DNA of 64,000 bases. Source: Agaricus subrufescens (taxonomy: Eukaryota > Basidiomycota > Agaricomycetes > Agaricales > Agaricaceae). The notes beneath the pieces were generated by a model. That model did no database searches, was not told the origin of the DNA, and worked only from the letters and a program-made list of their open reading frames with translations. Shown here piece by piece: positions 1 through 10,704 of this stretch (positions are counted from its first letter, which is position 1; each line of letters starts with the position of its first letter). The stretch covers positions 248,001-312,000 of the forward strand of contig CM057063.1 of assembly GCA_029945375.1 (NCBI GenBank), read 5' to 3'. A program made the position numbers and the translations under genes.

Positions 1-215
1 CTTGGGACGGCCGTCTTCAAGTCCATGTAGGGCTCTTGGCAATGAAGTCGGCCACCCCCAAGGTTGCTTTATGTCCTCCTTTGTACTATTCTACATGGCC
101 AAAGATCGGTAAATTCAGCCATCAAAGAATTAGGGACTCATTTAGCAAGAAAGACTTCAGGGAATAACATCGCAGCCTGTACGACTCGGAATTCTTACTA
201 TAGTTGACAGCGTAA
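1..215 (-). pseudogene. Remnant of a third NACHT-protein copy (3' exons), cut by the window edge
   Basis: The reverse strand of 1-90 translates to a segment clearly related to the start of the last exon of the NACHT gene at 4296-7150: both share Thr-Lys-Glu-Asp, Lys-Gln, Gly-Trp and Glu-Asp at matching positions, and both follow a TGTAG acceptor. Around 120-215 the sequence also matches the preceding exon of that gene. The splice donor that should follow this exon reads AT instead of GT (near 140), and the exon body drifts out of alignment further upstream. I infer a decayed or partial tandem paralogue whose remaining 3' end lies left of the window. No open NACHT core is seen upstream of it. 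Confidence 0.6.
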
Positions 216-647
216 TCTCACGAAAGGAAATTGAGATTCATTCAACGCTTTTTGACCCCCCAGAAGCACTTGAACCTCATAAGCATATCCAAGTTTCGGC
301 CTCAATGGATTCATGATGTAGACTGTGATCCGTTTTCGGGAGAACCCTAAAGATGACGGTCAACGCCAACTGGATTCACGAATTATAAATGCTCTCGCAA
401 ATTTGGTCAAACCACAAGTTGCACCGCCTAAGGCCAGCCTGACGAGCGTCAAAGATGATGCAATATGCTCTAAGGTATTTGATAACTCGCACTCATATGA
501 CAGTACAAAGTCACGCTTAACAACCTCATAGATTCCACTCCTGGCAGGCAGTACAGAGACAAAGTCATTCTCGTTTTACACGAAAGTAAGTAAAGACAGT
601 GCTGTAGTTGATAATTTGATATGATAACATTACGGTAACTTTATTCA
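216..647. other. Intergenic, decayed NACHT-flank sequence
   Basis: No convincing exon. The left part may still hold weak traces of the NACHT remnant at 1-215. Beyond about 330 I see only short unsupported frames. Confidence 0.4.
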
Positions 648-1212
648 TCAGCTAGTACATAAGGGAGGGCCGGAATGAAAAAAACAGTACCTCCACTTCG
701 ACATACCACCATCGTCTGGGTAGTCAATTACCAATTCTACATAACACATCCCGGTTGAGTCAATAAAAACAGTAGCAAGTTGATCAGGATTGTCGATAAA
801 GTGACGGGCAAGGCGTCGGGAGCAATACAGGCACTGCTCGTATGCAGAAAATGAGGCCGAAAGGGCTTGCCGGTGAGAATCCTTACCAGCTCTGCTATTG
901 AACCGAGGATGATCCGCATCCACCACACCGTCTAGTCTAGGGCTAACTACGGACCTTGAAAAATCAGTAGCCCAGCCATTGTCCTGTTCAGATTTTTTAT
1001 GCTACAGGAGGCTGAGGTTCAATGAACTCATCTAGCAAAAAGTTGATACTCACCTGACAAGAAGAATTCCAAGGATCGGAACGTTGGACACTAATGAAAA
1101 CAGGACCTATAAATTGGAGTGTGACCGCTCCACATATAGCAGCGTAGTCCATTGCCCGCAAGGGCACTTGCTTCAACTTTCCGAGCTTCATGAGTTCGGG
1201 ATAGAAACTGCC
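648..1212 (-). pseudogene. Two downstream exons of the first NACHT gene, disconnected by donor loss
   Basis: Two reading blocks, 1054-1212 and 648-1001, align with the last two exons of the paralogue at 4296-7150. They are joined by a good donor (GTGAGT after 1054) and an acceptor (TAG at 1002-1004). Both are fully open; the last (118 codons with stop) ends in a conserved tail containing CLYCSRRLAR and MCYVEL. The 39-nt segment before 1212 has a branch-like CTAAC and a CAG acceptor but begins with GA where the paralogue has GT, so these exons cannot be joined normally to the main body at 1234-2840. Their openness suggests recent loss, an unusual splice, or an assembly error. Confidence 0.55.
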
Positions 1213-1233
1213 CTGAGAGGGAGCGTTAGCATT

Positions 1234-3681
1234 TTAGATAGTAGAGCCTTCAAATGCAGCGGATCGTAACTCATAAAACGGAAATAGAGGGCCAGGTGTG
1301 GCGAAACGTGTTGTTAGCACATCAAAGTTGGACATGGTCGCATGGCATTTGGTATGGGAAAACCCAGCGCATATATCCTCCATCGAAACGATGTATAATT
1401 GGCGCCTTAGCCAATTATCGGTAAGGAGGGAGCACTCATCACTGGGCCAAGAGAGTGAGATGTTGTCAAGAAAACCACGGCCACTTTTCAGATGACCGAA
1501 TTGGTTACACGCAATATCCTCATCACGGGCCATACTATCAAAGTTATCTGGAACCTCTTTAATAATTCTCGCTGAAGATCGGGCGCGGAGTTTTTCAACT
1601 TCATCTTTGACGTTACTGCAAAACGTGGATCGTTTAAAGTCGAACAAGAAGTCTGAAAATGACTTGTGGAAAAGTTCAAGAGGTTCTTCGTCGGCTTTGT
1701 CGGGTGTAGGGACCTTCATAACAGCGTGGAGATGGCAAACGGCACCATAAGCAGTGTCGTCTGTCAATCCAAGTATATTACTTTGCACGCGAAAAACGGC
1801 ACGATTCCAACCGAAATCTGAATATGAGAGTAATAATTTCTTTGTGTTGATCATGACATCGCCCGAGATGTTCGAGAGGACCCTCTGATATAATGCATCA
1901 AGCTGAGCCATAGAGTGCTCTCTTGCCGATACGTGATTTCTTGCAGCAGCGTCGATATCCTCGAGTACACGACGAAGCTGAGCAGCTGGGTTTTGGTAAT
2001 AGGGGTCACCAATGTATCGGACCACGGTCGAAGCATAGGCAAAGAGCCCACCCGCAGCTGTCGCAATTTTGGTGAAAACGAGCTCAGAGGGCCACTCGCG
2101 CTTCAGTTTGAGTATAGGATGCGCGCCCTTGAGTTTCTCCAGTTCGGAACGGAGATACAGTTGTACATCCTCACACCCCTCATCGGAATCTATTATGATT
2201 TCTTCCTTCTGATATGCGGGCAAAATTGTAACGCGATCGAAAAAGGAAGTGATGTGAGGTTCCGGTCGACTAGCAATGAACCACACGACAGGAGAGGTGG
2301 GGTATGAGAGGCAAAAATTGGAGATCAGCTCGAGAAGCTCCATTGGCGTAATAGGATTGTCGCACTCGTCGAGTCCATCGATGATAATGAGGAAGCGACG
2401 TGAAGGGTCGAACAGATGGCGATGAATGAATGGCTCAATGATAAACTTGTTGAACTGCGCTGGTAGCAGCTTTCGGAGAAGTGATGGATCCCTCGCGATT
2501 TCGCTCCGAATGAATTGACGATAGGGCTCATACTTGACTGCGAGTTGGTAGGCAATAGTTGTTAAAGTTCTCCACCCATCTCGGCGTCCATTCACAGATA
2601 AGAAGATAGATACATCGGCTGGGGTTTCCTCTGCGACCATCTGCATGACTGCAGATTTTCCGACTCCAGCGGGCCCAACAACCCAACGCATTTTTTCCTG
2701 TCCATTACACCCGGTTATGAATGTTTTACATCGTTCTATGATCGCGAGCCGGGTTCCGGGGTGACATCGCGGGGGAGGATAGCGGTCCGAAGAGTCAAAC
2801 TCTGCGCCAATTATCGTAGTTTGCAATAACTTCTCCATGACTGACAAGGAAAACTGTAACTATCATGCGACATATGGGCACGTTAATAGAACTCACAGTC
2901 GTCTGAGGTGATGCTATTGTCGACAAATATATTGTGCGAAAGAGACAGGTCGTGAGACCCACTGAACATGCCCTGATTCTGGTACCTAGTGGACTGTGAA
3001 AAATGATATTAGCATCGTTAGGGACGTCTCGAAACTTCGACAGTTGAAACTCACGGGAAACGTCTGTGCTGGTCCCTGAGAACTCTGCAGTGGCTGTTGA
3101 TTACTCCAGCAGTTCTGGTTGTCATAGGCAGCGTTTTCTGGTTGACGAAGAATAAATGAAGGTTGTGTGGCATGACGAGGTTGAGAATTCGATGGCAGGT
3201 GAGTAGGGCGGGGTACTGCGGAGCTCGGGTAGGGGACATCGGCAGTGGGTTGAAGATAGAGGTGTTGAGGGAACGGAGGCTGTGCGAGATGTGCAGACTG
3301 TTGAAGAAGCCTCGGATACGGTGCATCCAGAGCAGGAGGGTGAGATGGGATCTGTGGGATAGGCGCAGATTCCTGGGGAAACGAATAGTTCGGAAAGTTC
3401 GATAATTCCAACTCATAATGGCCGTGGAATGAACGCTGTGAGGATAGGTGATTGGGGTGAAGAGTTGATGGGTGATTGACTGCGTAATTGTAATAGATGG
3501 ATGCAGAGGATAGGTAATTCGCCGATGGATCATTCGCCGTACGCTCCCTATCCGAAGGGAGCGGATGCTGACCCGGTGGTACAGATGGTCGTTGGGCAGA
3601 CGGTGGAGCATACAAGCGGGAGTAGGGAAAGTATCGAACAGAAGGACGAGACGAATGTGCTCCAGAGCGTTCATGCGACAT
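1234..3681 (-). CDS. NACHT-domain NTPase, copy 1 (NLR-like, C-terminus probably truncated)
   Basis: Model: complement(join(1234..2840, 2897..2993, 3055..3681)), 776 residues, exon sum divisible by three. Residues 1-209 are Pro/Ser/His/Gln-rich and look disordered. Residues 210-242 form a short Ser/Phe/Asn element containing GMFSGSHDLSLS, like the short segment that precedes NACHT in many agaricomycete proteins. The NACHT core follows, with Walker A GPAGVGKS near 297-304, Walker B RFLIIIDGLDE and a sensor-like WFIASRPEPH. NACHT ATPases are STAND switch proteins; fungal ones include NLR-like sensors in non-self recognition, but no ligand can be inferred here. No WD40, ankyrin or TPR repeats follow. 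The frame stops at 1234 because the next donor is GA rather than GT; the paralogue continues for about 100 more residues. Its start is the first ATG of an open N-terminal exon with a matching layout in copy 2. Confidence 0.85.
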
Positions 3682-4295
3682 GGAGGAGGGAGAACTCAAA
3701 GACAAGCTGACCAGCAACAAATGCTGTGATATTGAATTTCACACCCTGTCACCCAAAGTACCATAAACGTCCGTGGCGAACTGCCACCGCACAGCTCTTG
3801 CATACAAGAATTGTCAGAAATTTCAAATCGGGAGAGAATTGCGAGTGCGCACTGGATAAGGCGATGCAGGTGGACACGAAGGCCATGTCCCTACCGCCAT
3901 CATTTAATGGGGCCTATCCTGATATTCAAGACATATCACCTGGACAGAAATCGCTTACATACCAAACTTTTTCCACACGTCCACCCCACTCACCCCATCA
4001 CTAATTGATTGATTCCTTGTACCTACTTATGAGTCGTCGCAGCTTGAGCTCACTGTTTGTCCTAAATGTGATTCTGGAACCAACAGTGTGTCATGTGGCT
4101 TATAAGCAGCAGTTTCCGAAAGAGATTGCTTGCAAAGGAGAGAGGAGCCAAGAGAAATGAACTGAGGGTCCATCGGATCAGGAAATGATGGCTCACAAGT
4201 ATGTTCATCATCAGTTCATCATTCTCACGACTAATTTAGCATACAACCTCGATCAACACAACGCCCTAGTACTGCGATTCTGGCTAGACTACACA
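3682..4295. promoter_or_regulatory. Intergenic between NACHT copies 1 and 2
   Basis: About 0.6 kb between the start of copy 1 and the stop of copy 2, both on the minus strand. It should hold the copy 1 promoter and the copy 2 3' UTR. No TATA box or repeat stands out. Confidence 0.4.
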
Positions 4296-7150
4296 TTAAT
4301 CAACAGCTATCGGAATACCAGAATGGCAGAACCAGTACCTCCACTTGCCCGTACTATTATCCGGATCAACAAACGACAGTTCCACATAACACATCTCAGT
4401 CGAGTCAACAAAAACCGTGGCAAGTTGATCCGGCTTATCAATAAAATAACGGGCCAAACGTCTTGAGCAGTATAAACACTCATGCACTCCCGAAAGAGCT
4501 ATTTTCCGATGAGGCTCTTTCGCCGCCATCAGGCTGAACCGAGGACCGTCGTCTTCGATTCCATTCAGGGATCTCGCAAATGAAGTTGACCACCCTCCAG
4601 ATTGCTTATCATCCTCTTTTGTATGCTACATGACTGAATTTCAGTAAGCTCAGCGATCATGATTTACATACTCACCTCGCAGGATAGACTCCAGGGATCA
4701 ACATCGGTTGCCGTAGGACTCGTAAACCGGAAATCGATTCTTCCGCAGATGGCAGCATAGTCTAATGTCCGAAGCGGCACCTTCTTCAACTTGCCCAAAT
4801 CCATCAACTCCAAACGAAACTTATCCTGATGCCTCGATTCAGTACTGCAAACAAGAGATCGCATAACACATAAAAAACTTACAAAGGCACAGTCTCGCAA
4901 CTGATAAATTGGAAACGAAACCGCAGGTGCAGTGAACGATGTAGTCAATGCATGAAAGCAAGACATACTCCAACGAGACTTAGGACGACGATTGAAATCC
5001 GAGCACATAATGGTCAAAGAATTGAGATACAGTCCACGGCGTTGCTCCGCGTCAGTAATCTCTAAGCGCTCATCACAGGGCCAAGATAGTGAAATACTAT
5101 CACAAAAACGGCGACCATATTTCACATAACCGTGATCGTAACACTTGATGCCCTTGCCTTTATCCGTACCATCAAAGGTCTTTGAAAGCTGCCCCAAGAT
5201 TCTGATAGAAGTTTGAGTCTGAAATTCCCGTACTTCATCTTCAAGGTCTTGCGAAAACTTGGATCGTTTGAAGTCGGATAAGAAATCCGCAAACGATTTA
5301 TGGAAATATTCAAGACGTTCATCATCAGCTTCGTCAGACGTGGGGACCTTGACAACGGCGTGTAAATGACGGACAGCCCCATACGCGACATCCTCCGTAA
5401 ATCCCAATCTATTACATTGCGAGCGAAATTCCGCCTCATTTCCACCGTACGTGGATAATGCATATAGGAGTTTCCTAGTGTTGACCATGACATCGGACGG
5501 GATGTTGGAGAGGATCCTCGCATACAGTGCGTCAAGTTGAGCCATTGGGTGATCTCTTCCCGACACATCATTCTTTGGCCTGGAATCAATCGTCTCGAGT
5601 ACGTGACGCAGCCGAACAGCCGGATCTTGGTAATATGGGTCGTCGATATATCGAATCACGGTCGAAGCATATGCAAACAACCCGCCCGCAGCAGTAGCAA
5701 TTTTCGTGAATTCAAGTTCGGAGGGCCACTCCCGCTTCCGCTTGAGTGTAGGATAAGCAAGCTTGATCCTGCTCAACTCGTCGCGAAGATACCGTTGAAC
5801 ATCTTCGCACGCTTCATCTGTATCTATCATGATTTCCTCCTTAGTATATGCGAGCGCGACCCCTTCATCATCGAAAAACGATGTGATGTGAGGTTCAGGA
5901 CGACTGGCCACAAACCACACAACGGGAGACGTGGGATACGAGAGACAAAAACTTGCGATCAACCCGAGGAGCTCTCCTTGCGTGACGGGGTTGTCGCATT
6001 CATCAAGACCATCAATGATGATAAGCACTCGACGCGAAGGATGGAATAGATGTCGGTGGATGACGGGTTCAACCAGGAAGTTTTGGAATTGCACTGGTAA
6101 CGATTTGTGAAGCAGAGACGGGTCGCGGTTGACCTCATTCCGAATGAATTGACGATAGGGTTCGCACTTGGCTGCAAGCTGGTATGCAATAGTTGTGAAC
6201 GTTTTCGTTCCGTCCTGGCGTCCATTAACAGAGAAAAAGACTGATGCATCAGCAGGGGTCTCCTCTGCGACCATCTGCATGATTGCAGATTTTCCAACTC
6301 CAGCAGGACCAACAACCCAGCGCATCTTTTCATTGTCATGGCACTCGACAATGAAGGCTTTGCATCGTTCTACGATCGCGAGTCGAGTTCCAGGGTGACA
6401 CCGTGGGGGCGGATATCGGGCAGAAGAGTCGTACTCTGCTCCGATTATGGTCTGCAGCAGAAGCTTCTCCATGACTGATGTGGATGACGGTAAGGACTGA
6501 TGCAATAGCTATACAAGATAGAATAGTCTTACAATTATCAGCGGTGGTACTATTATCAATAAAGGTGCTGTTTGTCACTGAGAAGTTTTGAGATTTACTA
6601 AACATGCCGTGGCCATAGTACTGCTCGTGGAAGATATTAGAGAATAGAAGCACGAGTCAAGAATAAAACTCACAATTGGTCCCTGCTGAGTCGGCATCTG
6701 TCCTAGAGTAAGATGAAGCGGTCCCTGGTGGACCAGATGATGATGGTCGCCCGTGTCATCTCGTGGACGGGAAACAACAGACAGTCGTTCGTCAAGAAGA
6801 GGCTCAGGATTCGGCAGCCCGTGACTGGGGTGGAGGATTGTGAGATCCGCGTTCATGACGTTCGCTGTGAGATGCGGATGCTGTGGACCACAAGGAGTTT
6901 GAAAATAGGGCTGTTTGAGAGGCACAATCTGTTGAGATTCAGAGCAGCCGCCATGATTGGCTAGATTCTCAAGTTGATGAGTAGAAGTATGTTGCGTTGG
7001 CAGGACAGAAGCGCATCTTGGAATGGAGCTCGCACGAGGGGAGGTTTTTGAGGTTGAAGGATGGTCTCCTGGGACAGTGTTCTTGTTGCTCCGTGCAGAC
7101 GAGTAAGGCGAATAGCGGTGGTAAGAGTGAGAAGAGCGAATGGCAGGCAT
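4296..7150 (-). CDS. NACHT-domain NTPase, copy 2 (NLR-like, apparently intact)
   Basis: Model: complement(join(4296..4625, 4676..4825, 4883..6474, 6533..6620, 6674..7150)), 878 residues, exon sum divisible by three. Layout: disordered Ser/His/Pro-rich N-terminus (1-159); short element with GMFSKSQNFSVTNSTF (about 164-179); NACHT core with Walker A GPAGVGKS (about 244-251), Walker B RVLIIIDGLDE and WFVASRPEPH; a helical region with HKSFADFLSDF; then a C-terminal tail with ECLYCSRRLARYF and MCYVELSF. The introns are 48-58 bp and all GT-AG. It is a tandem paralogue of copy 1, with near-identical motif blocks and the same exon plan. STAND NTPases couple nucleotide exchange to oligomerisation; the partner of this repeat-free type is unknown. 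It probably acts in the cytosol, as I see no signal peptide or membrane segment. Confidence 0.88.
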
Positions 7151-7557
7151 GAACGTGGGCAATCGTGACGCAGCGACCAGTGTCGTTGGGCTTCACATGA
7201 CACGCCCAGAATACCGTACGTAACACTCCGGCCCGTCTACAAAGAAAAAGCAAATTTAGACATGCCGCGCAGCTGATTCGATATCATAAATTTGGACCAG
7301 CCTTTACTACATGAAACACCCAACATGCTAACATCGCAATATCTTGATGCGAGCGCGGATAAACTGCGATCGTAATCAACACGATGGAAGTAAGTACGAA
7401 AATGGAATGTATATGTCTGAAAAAGGAAGAAGTAAAATGTTTACCTTCAGATTGCTTTCCTCTTAACAAATAGCTCACCCTCTGTTCAAATATTTTGAAT
7501 TTATTCACGTCAGTCACTTCCTGCATGTTCAAGCATATGATAAGATACTCCAAAAAG
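7151..7557. promoter_or_regulatory. Intergenic upstream of NACHT copy 2
   Basis: About 0.4 kb between the NACHT copy 2 start and the stop of the amidotransferase-like gene, both minus strand. Nothing specific was recognised. Confidence 0.4.
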
Positions 7558-8637
7558 TCAGTCTCCTCTAAGCGGCGAGGGTATATAATCATGATCGATC
7601 CTATCTGCATACTGAACTCCAAAAACTTTCCAAAACGCCTTTCCAATAAGTTTTATACCCCCATACGCATGTGGCCAAAGAGTCTGCTCTCCAGCTTCCT
7701 CTAATTGAATAGGTGAGGCTGGTGGGATCTCGTCATAGTAGGCAGCCGCTTCTTGATCCTGAAGTTCTTTGTTGTCAATCAACTCATCAGCGACTTCTTT
7801 AGGAAGCTCCGGATGGCCCTGAAGCGTCATTATATGGATATGTCGGTGAATTTCATGAGCTATCCCTAGTTCACATTCTCGACAATGTTCGTAAAGTTGC
7901 ACGAAACCTTGATTGGCAGTCTCAGGTGACGATCCAAGTAGGTAGATTGTCCCCGAGGAAAGGTGATCGGAGAGTGTCTCGAGAGGTACCTGGTCTTGGT
8001 GGATTTGCTGCACTTCAAACTACGTCCGCCCAAGTGTTTGTAAAAGAAGATAACAAAAAGAAAAAGGAAAACACACGAAATGATCAACGCCGAGTATCCT
8101 TTGACCAAAGCCCGTCAAGCGAATCGGAGCCAGGCCAAACTCCCACTTCCCGATGCGTTCACTTTTTCCACCAAACGCTCGAGCGATAATCTGATGACCA
8201 AAGCAGATGCCTATAAGAGAGATTTTTAACTACCGAGGGGAAGAAATATCACTTCTAGAGTAACGCTTACCGAACATTCTAATATGAGTATATCTATTAT
8301 AAATTTCTTGCGTAAAACATAAGAGATGAAGAATCCACGGCTCATCTTCGAATGCGTCGGCCCCTGCAAACTAAGTCAAAAAAAGGTGGATTAAAAATCA
8401 AGAGAAGACATTACTAGACCCAGTGAGCATCACCGCGTTGATTTTCTCAAGTTCTTCAGAAGTTGGGTACTCTTCTTTTCCCTCACGCACATCATATGCC
8501 TTCATACAGAGAGATGGCGGCTCCCCATTTGATGGATAAGCGTCCTGCAGCCAACGACGAAATATACCAGCCACAGGCTTATCAACGGGTTCATCGCAGA
8601 TAAGTAAGGCTAAATGGACTGAGGGTAAAGGAACCAT
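7558..8637 (-). CDS. Class I glutamine amidotransferase-like protein
   Basis: Model: complement(join(7558..8019, 8077..8210, 8271..8363, 8415..8637)), 303 residues. The nucleophile elbow GICFGHQII is assembled across an intron, and the late catalytic His/Glu motif appears as LQGHPEL. The opening ALLICDEPVDKP and VMLTGSR, and the C-terminal IGKAFWKVFGV, match the fungal cytosolic family of GMP-synthase-like GATase1 proteins (about 250-300 residues), which lack a synthetase partner domain. These proteins are thought to hydrolyse glutamine or gamma-glutamyl substrates; the actual substrate is not known from sequence. I chose the ATG at 8637 because family members start a few residues before this conserved opening; an in-frame start at 8685 is possible. 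The introns are 51-60 bp. It lies upstream of and on the same strand as the NACHT pair, with no evident functional link. Confidence 0.85.
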
Positions 8638-9687
8638 GATACATCGGAAGATACGGCACACATCTCGACATAGATATTCTGCCAACCGTTATAGCACTGT
8701 GGTGCAAGTACCTGTTCAGGTCATCGACGCTCCATTCATTGCAGCATATATTACGCAGCCCATCAGACTCTAAAATATACCATGTGCAACTGTAAATTGG
8801 AATGTGTACCTTTGATTAGCTCGATATTCTACTCACCGGGACGGTTCTAGAAAGTGCAGGGCAAGAACGTCATCGGACGGAGGTTCTAGACGGGCAGAGA
8901 AGGCAGCCGGGTCCGTCGGGTCCGAGTCCCGATCGTATTCTTATCCGTTCTAGATGAGAGGTTGAATGAAGCAAATTTTGTTACACCTCCTAATTCGGGT
9001 GAGGCCCTCATTAACCTCCACACCTGTGCTCATTCCATTCGTCATACATCGGCGCCTGATAAGTTCAATTATACCATGACAGGCAAATCAACAAGCTAGC
9101 GTATTTGCGATGTTTGGGCTGACCCTTCGATTGATTAGGCTTCTTTCGAAGGAGTGATTCGACTATCACCGAGAGAGCCAACGTGAATTATTATAGGGTC
9201 GCATTTCAGAAGTGGGCCAAGCGGTTGCGGAGCGAAATAAGGAATCACTTGCTGATCGAATAAGGGGTAATAAAGGCACGTGCCAAGGTCCGAAGGTGGC
9301 TTATATAGTGAACCGACCGAGAAGGTACCTGTTCGATACCGATCCAGATAACAACAGAGGACGAGATCCCGAGATAAATATATTATACACGAAACCGACA
9401 AGGGAAGAAAAAGTCAACCCAAGTAAAGAGGAAAAGAGATATAAAAAAATTGACAGAGAAGAAGCGGCTTGTACACGAGAAGTTGAGTAAAAATAGACTA
9501 CAGAAAAGGCTTGGCTGGGTGGTTACCAGAAAAGGAATGCGAAGGAAGGTAGCGACAGATAGAGAACAAGATGGAATGTTTCGTGGGTGTAAGACGAGTT
9601 ATCTATGCAAATGCGACGAGAGGCGAGAGGGAAAGGGATTACAAGGAAGGACCGGATAACGATGTAGCTGAGAAAGCCGTGATTGGA
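8638..9687. other. Gene-poor interval
   Basis: About 1 kb with no convincing exon, tRNA or repeat. It includes the promoter of the amidotransferase-like gene and the 3' flank of the next gene. Confidence 0.4.
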
Positions 9688-10524
9688 TTAATGCAAGATG
9701 TGGTCCATTTCGCCTTCTTTGACCCGAATCTCGACTACTTCGACTTCGTAGTCGGCGTTGGAGGAGTTGGATGTTAGGAAGCCACGTGCGTTGGGAGGCG
9801 ATGTGGAGGCGACATCTGATTGCGCGATATGGAGTGACATGATGCGTGCCGTTGTCATGTGGCAGGTGAACAGCATTGGAGAATGGAGGTCATTACCGGT
9901 GTGAAAGAGAATTGTTAGTCAGTGATGAAGGGTGGGATATTGGAACGAGACGCACATCTGTCTTTGGCATACGGCGGGATAAAGAGATCCTTGAGGATGG
10001 ATGATTATCGCCATTTGGGGAGAACAGAAAGCGATACGGACCTGATTCCAGACGAAACCTTGGCTGCGATGAATGGTTAAGATAGGTCTGAGAGTATACG
10101 TCGGTTGGCGCTTCTTCTTGTGCCTCCGCCCACGGGTCTGTTCGGGCTCCGGATCTACAGCTCGTTGCTTGCCTTTGCTGTCCTTCTGGGCCTCTTTCTC
10201 CTTGCCCTTCCCCTCCTGGGTTGTGTCCTCATCTGAATCATCATCGTCACGACGGCTCAAGTTGGCTTTACGGTCCCTGGCCGTATTGCCGGTGTCACTG
10301 GCCTCCGAATCACTGGAATGCTCGAGCCGGCCCGAGCGAGGGATCTGGGATTGAGAGTGCTGGTAGTCCTCGTCGTCCTCTGAACAGGAATCGTCGTCTG
10401 AACAGCTAGAGCTGTAGTCGTCATCGTAGGGGATCTCCTCGTAGCAGGCCCAGGTGGGCGGGGAGGCGGCCCTGCCAATGGCGCGGCGTCGGAAGTAGTA
10501 CGGGTTGTTTGCAGCAGTGGCCAT
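9688..10524 (-). CDS. Conserved fungal protein of unknown function, acidic with a basic patch
   Basis: Model: complement(join(9688..9815, 9956..9989, 10042..10524)), 214 residues, exon sum divisible by three. Residues 1-30 include NPYYFRRRAIG. A long Asp/Glu/Ser tract follows (about 35-110), then a Lys/Arg patch GRRHKKKRQ that could be a nuclear signal. The conserved C-terminal block is GFVWNQDLFIPPYAKDRY, continuing with ASTSPP and ending VEIRVKEGEMDHIL. The 34-nt middle exon is supported because it joins these blocks in frame. I recall similar short C-terminal blocks in basidiomycete hypothetical proteins but know no function. It is divergent from THG1, with about 180 bp between starts. Confidence 0.7.
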
Positions 10525-10704
10525 GAATGTTCTGGTCAAACAACGAGGATGCCCTGTGCCGCCTTGTTTGTCTCCGCCCCAAAAGGAAACCAGGGACGCG
10601 AGAACACAGCAAACATACACTACATAAAACATAGACTCACAGCTTGCTCTGACACAGGACACCCGAACATCGCCGGGTGGCTGGCCATTATCTTATCTTA
10701 TCAG
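10525..10704. promoter_or_regulatory. Shared divergent promoter of the acidic protein gene and THG1
   Basis: Only 180 bp separate the two start codons, so both promoters must lie here or overlap the transcribed ends. No TATA box was recognised. Confidence 0.5.

Noticed and set aside
7284..7646. 120-codon minus-strand frame with hydrophobic stretches
   Set aside because: It overlaps the well-supported 3' end of the amidotransferase-like gene in another frame and has no family motif.
8860..8960. Possible tRNA-like TPsiC segment (GGGTCCGAGTCCCGATC)
   Set aside because: No acceptor stem, D-arm or anticodon arm could be paired around it.
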